From Acidobacteriota bacterium (GTDB taxonomy: Bacteria > Acidobacteriota > Terriglobia > Terriglobales > Acidobacteriaceae): a stretch of DNA of 5,020 bases. The DNA is taken from NCBI GenBank assembly GCA_021811745.1, contig JAJZNH010000310.1, forward strand, positions 1 through 5,020. Reading direction: 5' to 3'. Below the pieces are notes generated by a model that ran no database searches, was not told where the DNA came from, and saw nothing but the letters and a program-made list of their open reading frames with translations. The position numbers were made by a program, and so were the translations under genes. Shown in pieces: positions 4,642 to 5,020 of this stretch; the first letter of the stretch is position 1; the number at the start of each line of letters is the position of its first letter.

Positions 4642-5020
4642 TCAGGCTTGTTCCGTTGGGCCGCCGACGATGGCGCGCCTCACGAGATTGCGCATCAGCG
4701 GAATCTTGTATGCGTTGAATTGCAGCGGCTTGGCGCCCTGGACGGCCAGACCGCCGGCCATTTCGCCGGTTGCCGCATTGGCGGGCTTGCCCACCACCGC
4801 GGTCTCCACGCTTCTGAGGCGCATGGGCCGCGGCGAAACCGCGTTCACGGCGATGCGGATGGCGCCGATGTTGTCGCCGCTCATCTTCATCGCCGAGGCT
4901 ACGTTCATGAGCGGGAAGTCCCATACATTCCGGTCGCGGATCTTTTCGAAGTAGAACTTTGCGCCGGCAAACGTGGAGGGGATGCGGATGGCGGTGAGCA
5001 GGTCGCCGGGCTTGAGCACG
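4642..5020 (-). CDS. FAD-binding subunit of a molybdenum hydroxylase (xanthine/aldehyde/CO dehydrogenase family), C-terminal part
   Basis: The gene is cut by the right edge of the window; about 125 C-terminal residues of a usual 280-330 are present. It enters with LKPGDLLTAIRIP, the strand leading out of the FAD-binding domain, then KFYFEKIRDRNVWDFPLMNV and the CO-dehydrogenase flavoprotein C-terminal domain: AVNAVSPRPMRLRSVE, then GGLAVQGAKPLQFNAYKI and MRNLVRRAI near the end. This medium subunit carries FAD between the [2Fe-2S] subunit and the electron acceptor. The GTG at 5017-5019 is an internal valine codon, not a start. The small Fe-S subunit and the large molybdopterin subunit should lie further right. 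Substrate cannot be assigned from this subunit. The next gene is a cytochrome b, which suggests transfer to the membrane and not to NAD. Confidence 0.9.
   Translation of the reverse strand, partial: VLKPGDLLTAIRIPSTFAGAKFYFEKIRDRNVWDFPLMNVASAMKMSGDNIGAIRIAVNAVSPRPMRLRSVETAVVGKPANAATGEMAGGLAVQGAKPLQFNAYKIPLMRNLVRRAIVGGPTEQA

Overview
The window looks like the edge of an integrated mobile region next to a chromosomal redox operon, probably from a soil-type bacterium with moderately high GC. Acidobacteriota is my best guess. It rests on the style of the cysteine-containing integrase and of the NifU-like and cytochrome b proteins, and is an inference from remembered family members, not a search result.

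Left part (1 to about 1820): the end of an integrative element. A very small excisionase-like helix-turn-helix gene (+, 164-322) faces a complete 405-residue tyrosine integrase (-, 493-1710). Between them lie a hairpin-rich gap and a strong hairpin terminator able to work in both directions. Just upstream of the integrase start are two copies of a 10-bp repeat. Then, at 1801-1820, comes a segment that reads like the 3' end of a serine tRNA gene, including the final CCA, with no tRNA body attached. This is the expected attachment-site copy.

Middle part (1821 to about 2960): the remains of a second integrated element. Two CTGGGGGTAT repeats are followed by a well-formed ribosome binding site and a P4-type (DUF4102) integrase start. 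That gene is dead: it has three single-base frameshifts and loses its whole catalytic domain near 2671. After about 90 unassigned bases, a short minus-strand reading frame encodes a clear four-cysteine zinc ribbon, apparently a gene fragment. The layout integrase / tRNA 3' end / integrase relic suggests two elements used the same tRNA-Ser site, the left one later.

Right part (2967-5020): a tight minus-strand operon, read from right to left. It holds the C-terminal part of a FAD-binding subunit of a molybdenum hydroxylase (xanthine/aldehyde/CO dehydrogenase type), a five-helix dihaem-type cytochrome b, a 142-residue unknown protein, and an IscU/NifU-like Fe-S scaffold lacking the usual third ligand cysteine. 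The gaps are 25 bp, an 11-bp overlap and 11 bp. The simplest reading is a molybdenum hydroxylase that passes electrons through FAD and Fe-S centres to a membrane cytochrome b and the quinone pool, with its own Fe-S assembly factor at the end of the operon. The Mo-binding and [2Fe-2S] subunits would lie beyond the right edge, and the substrate cannot be told from this window.
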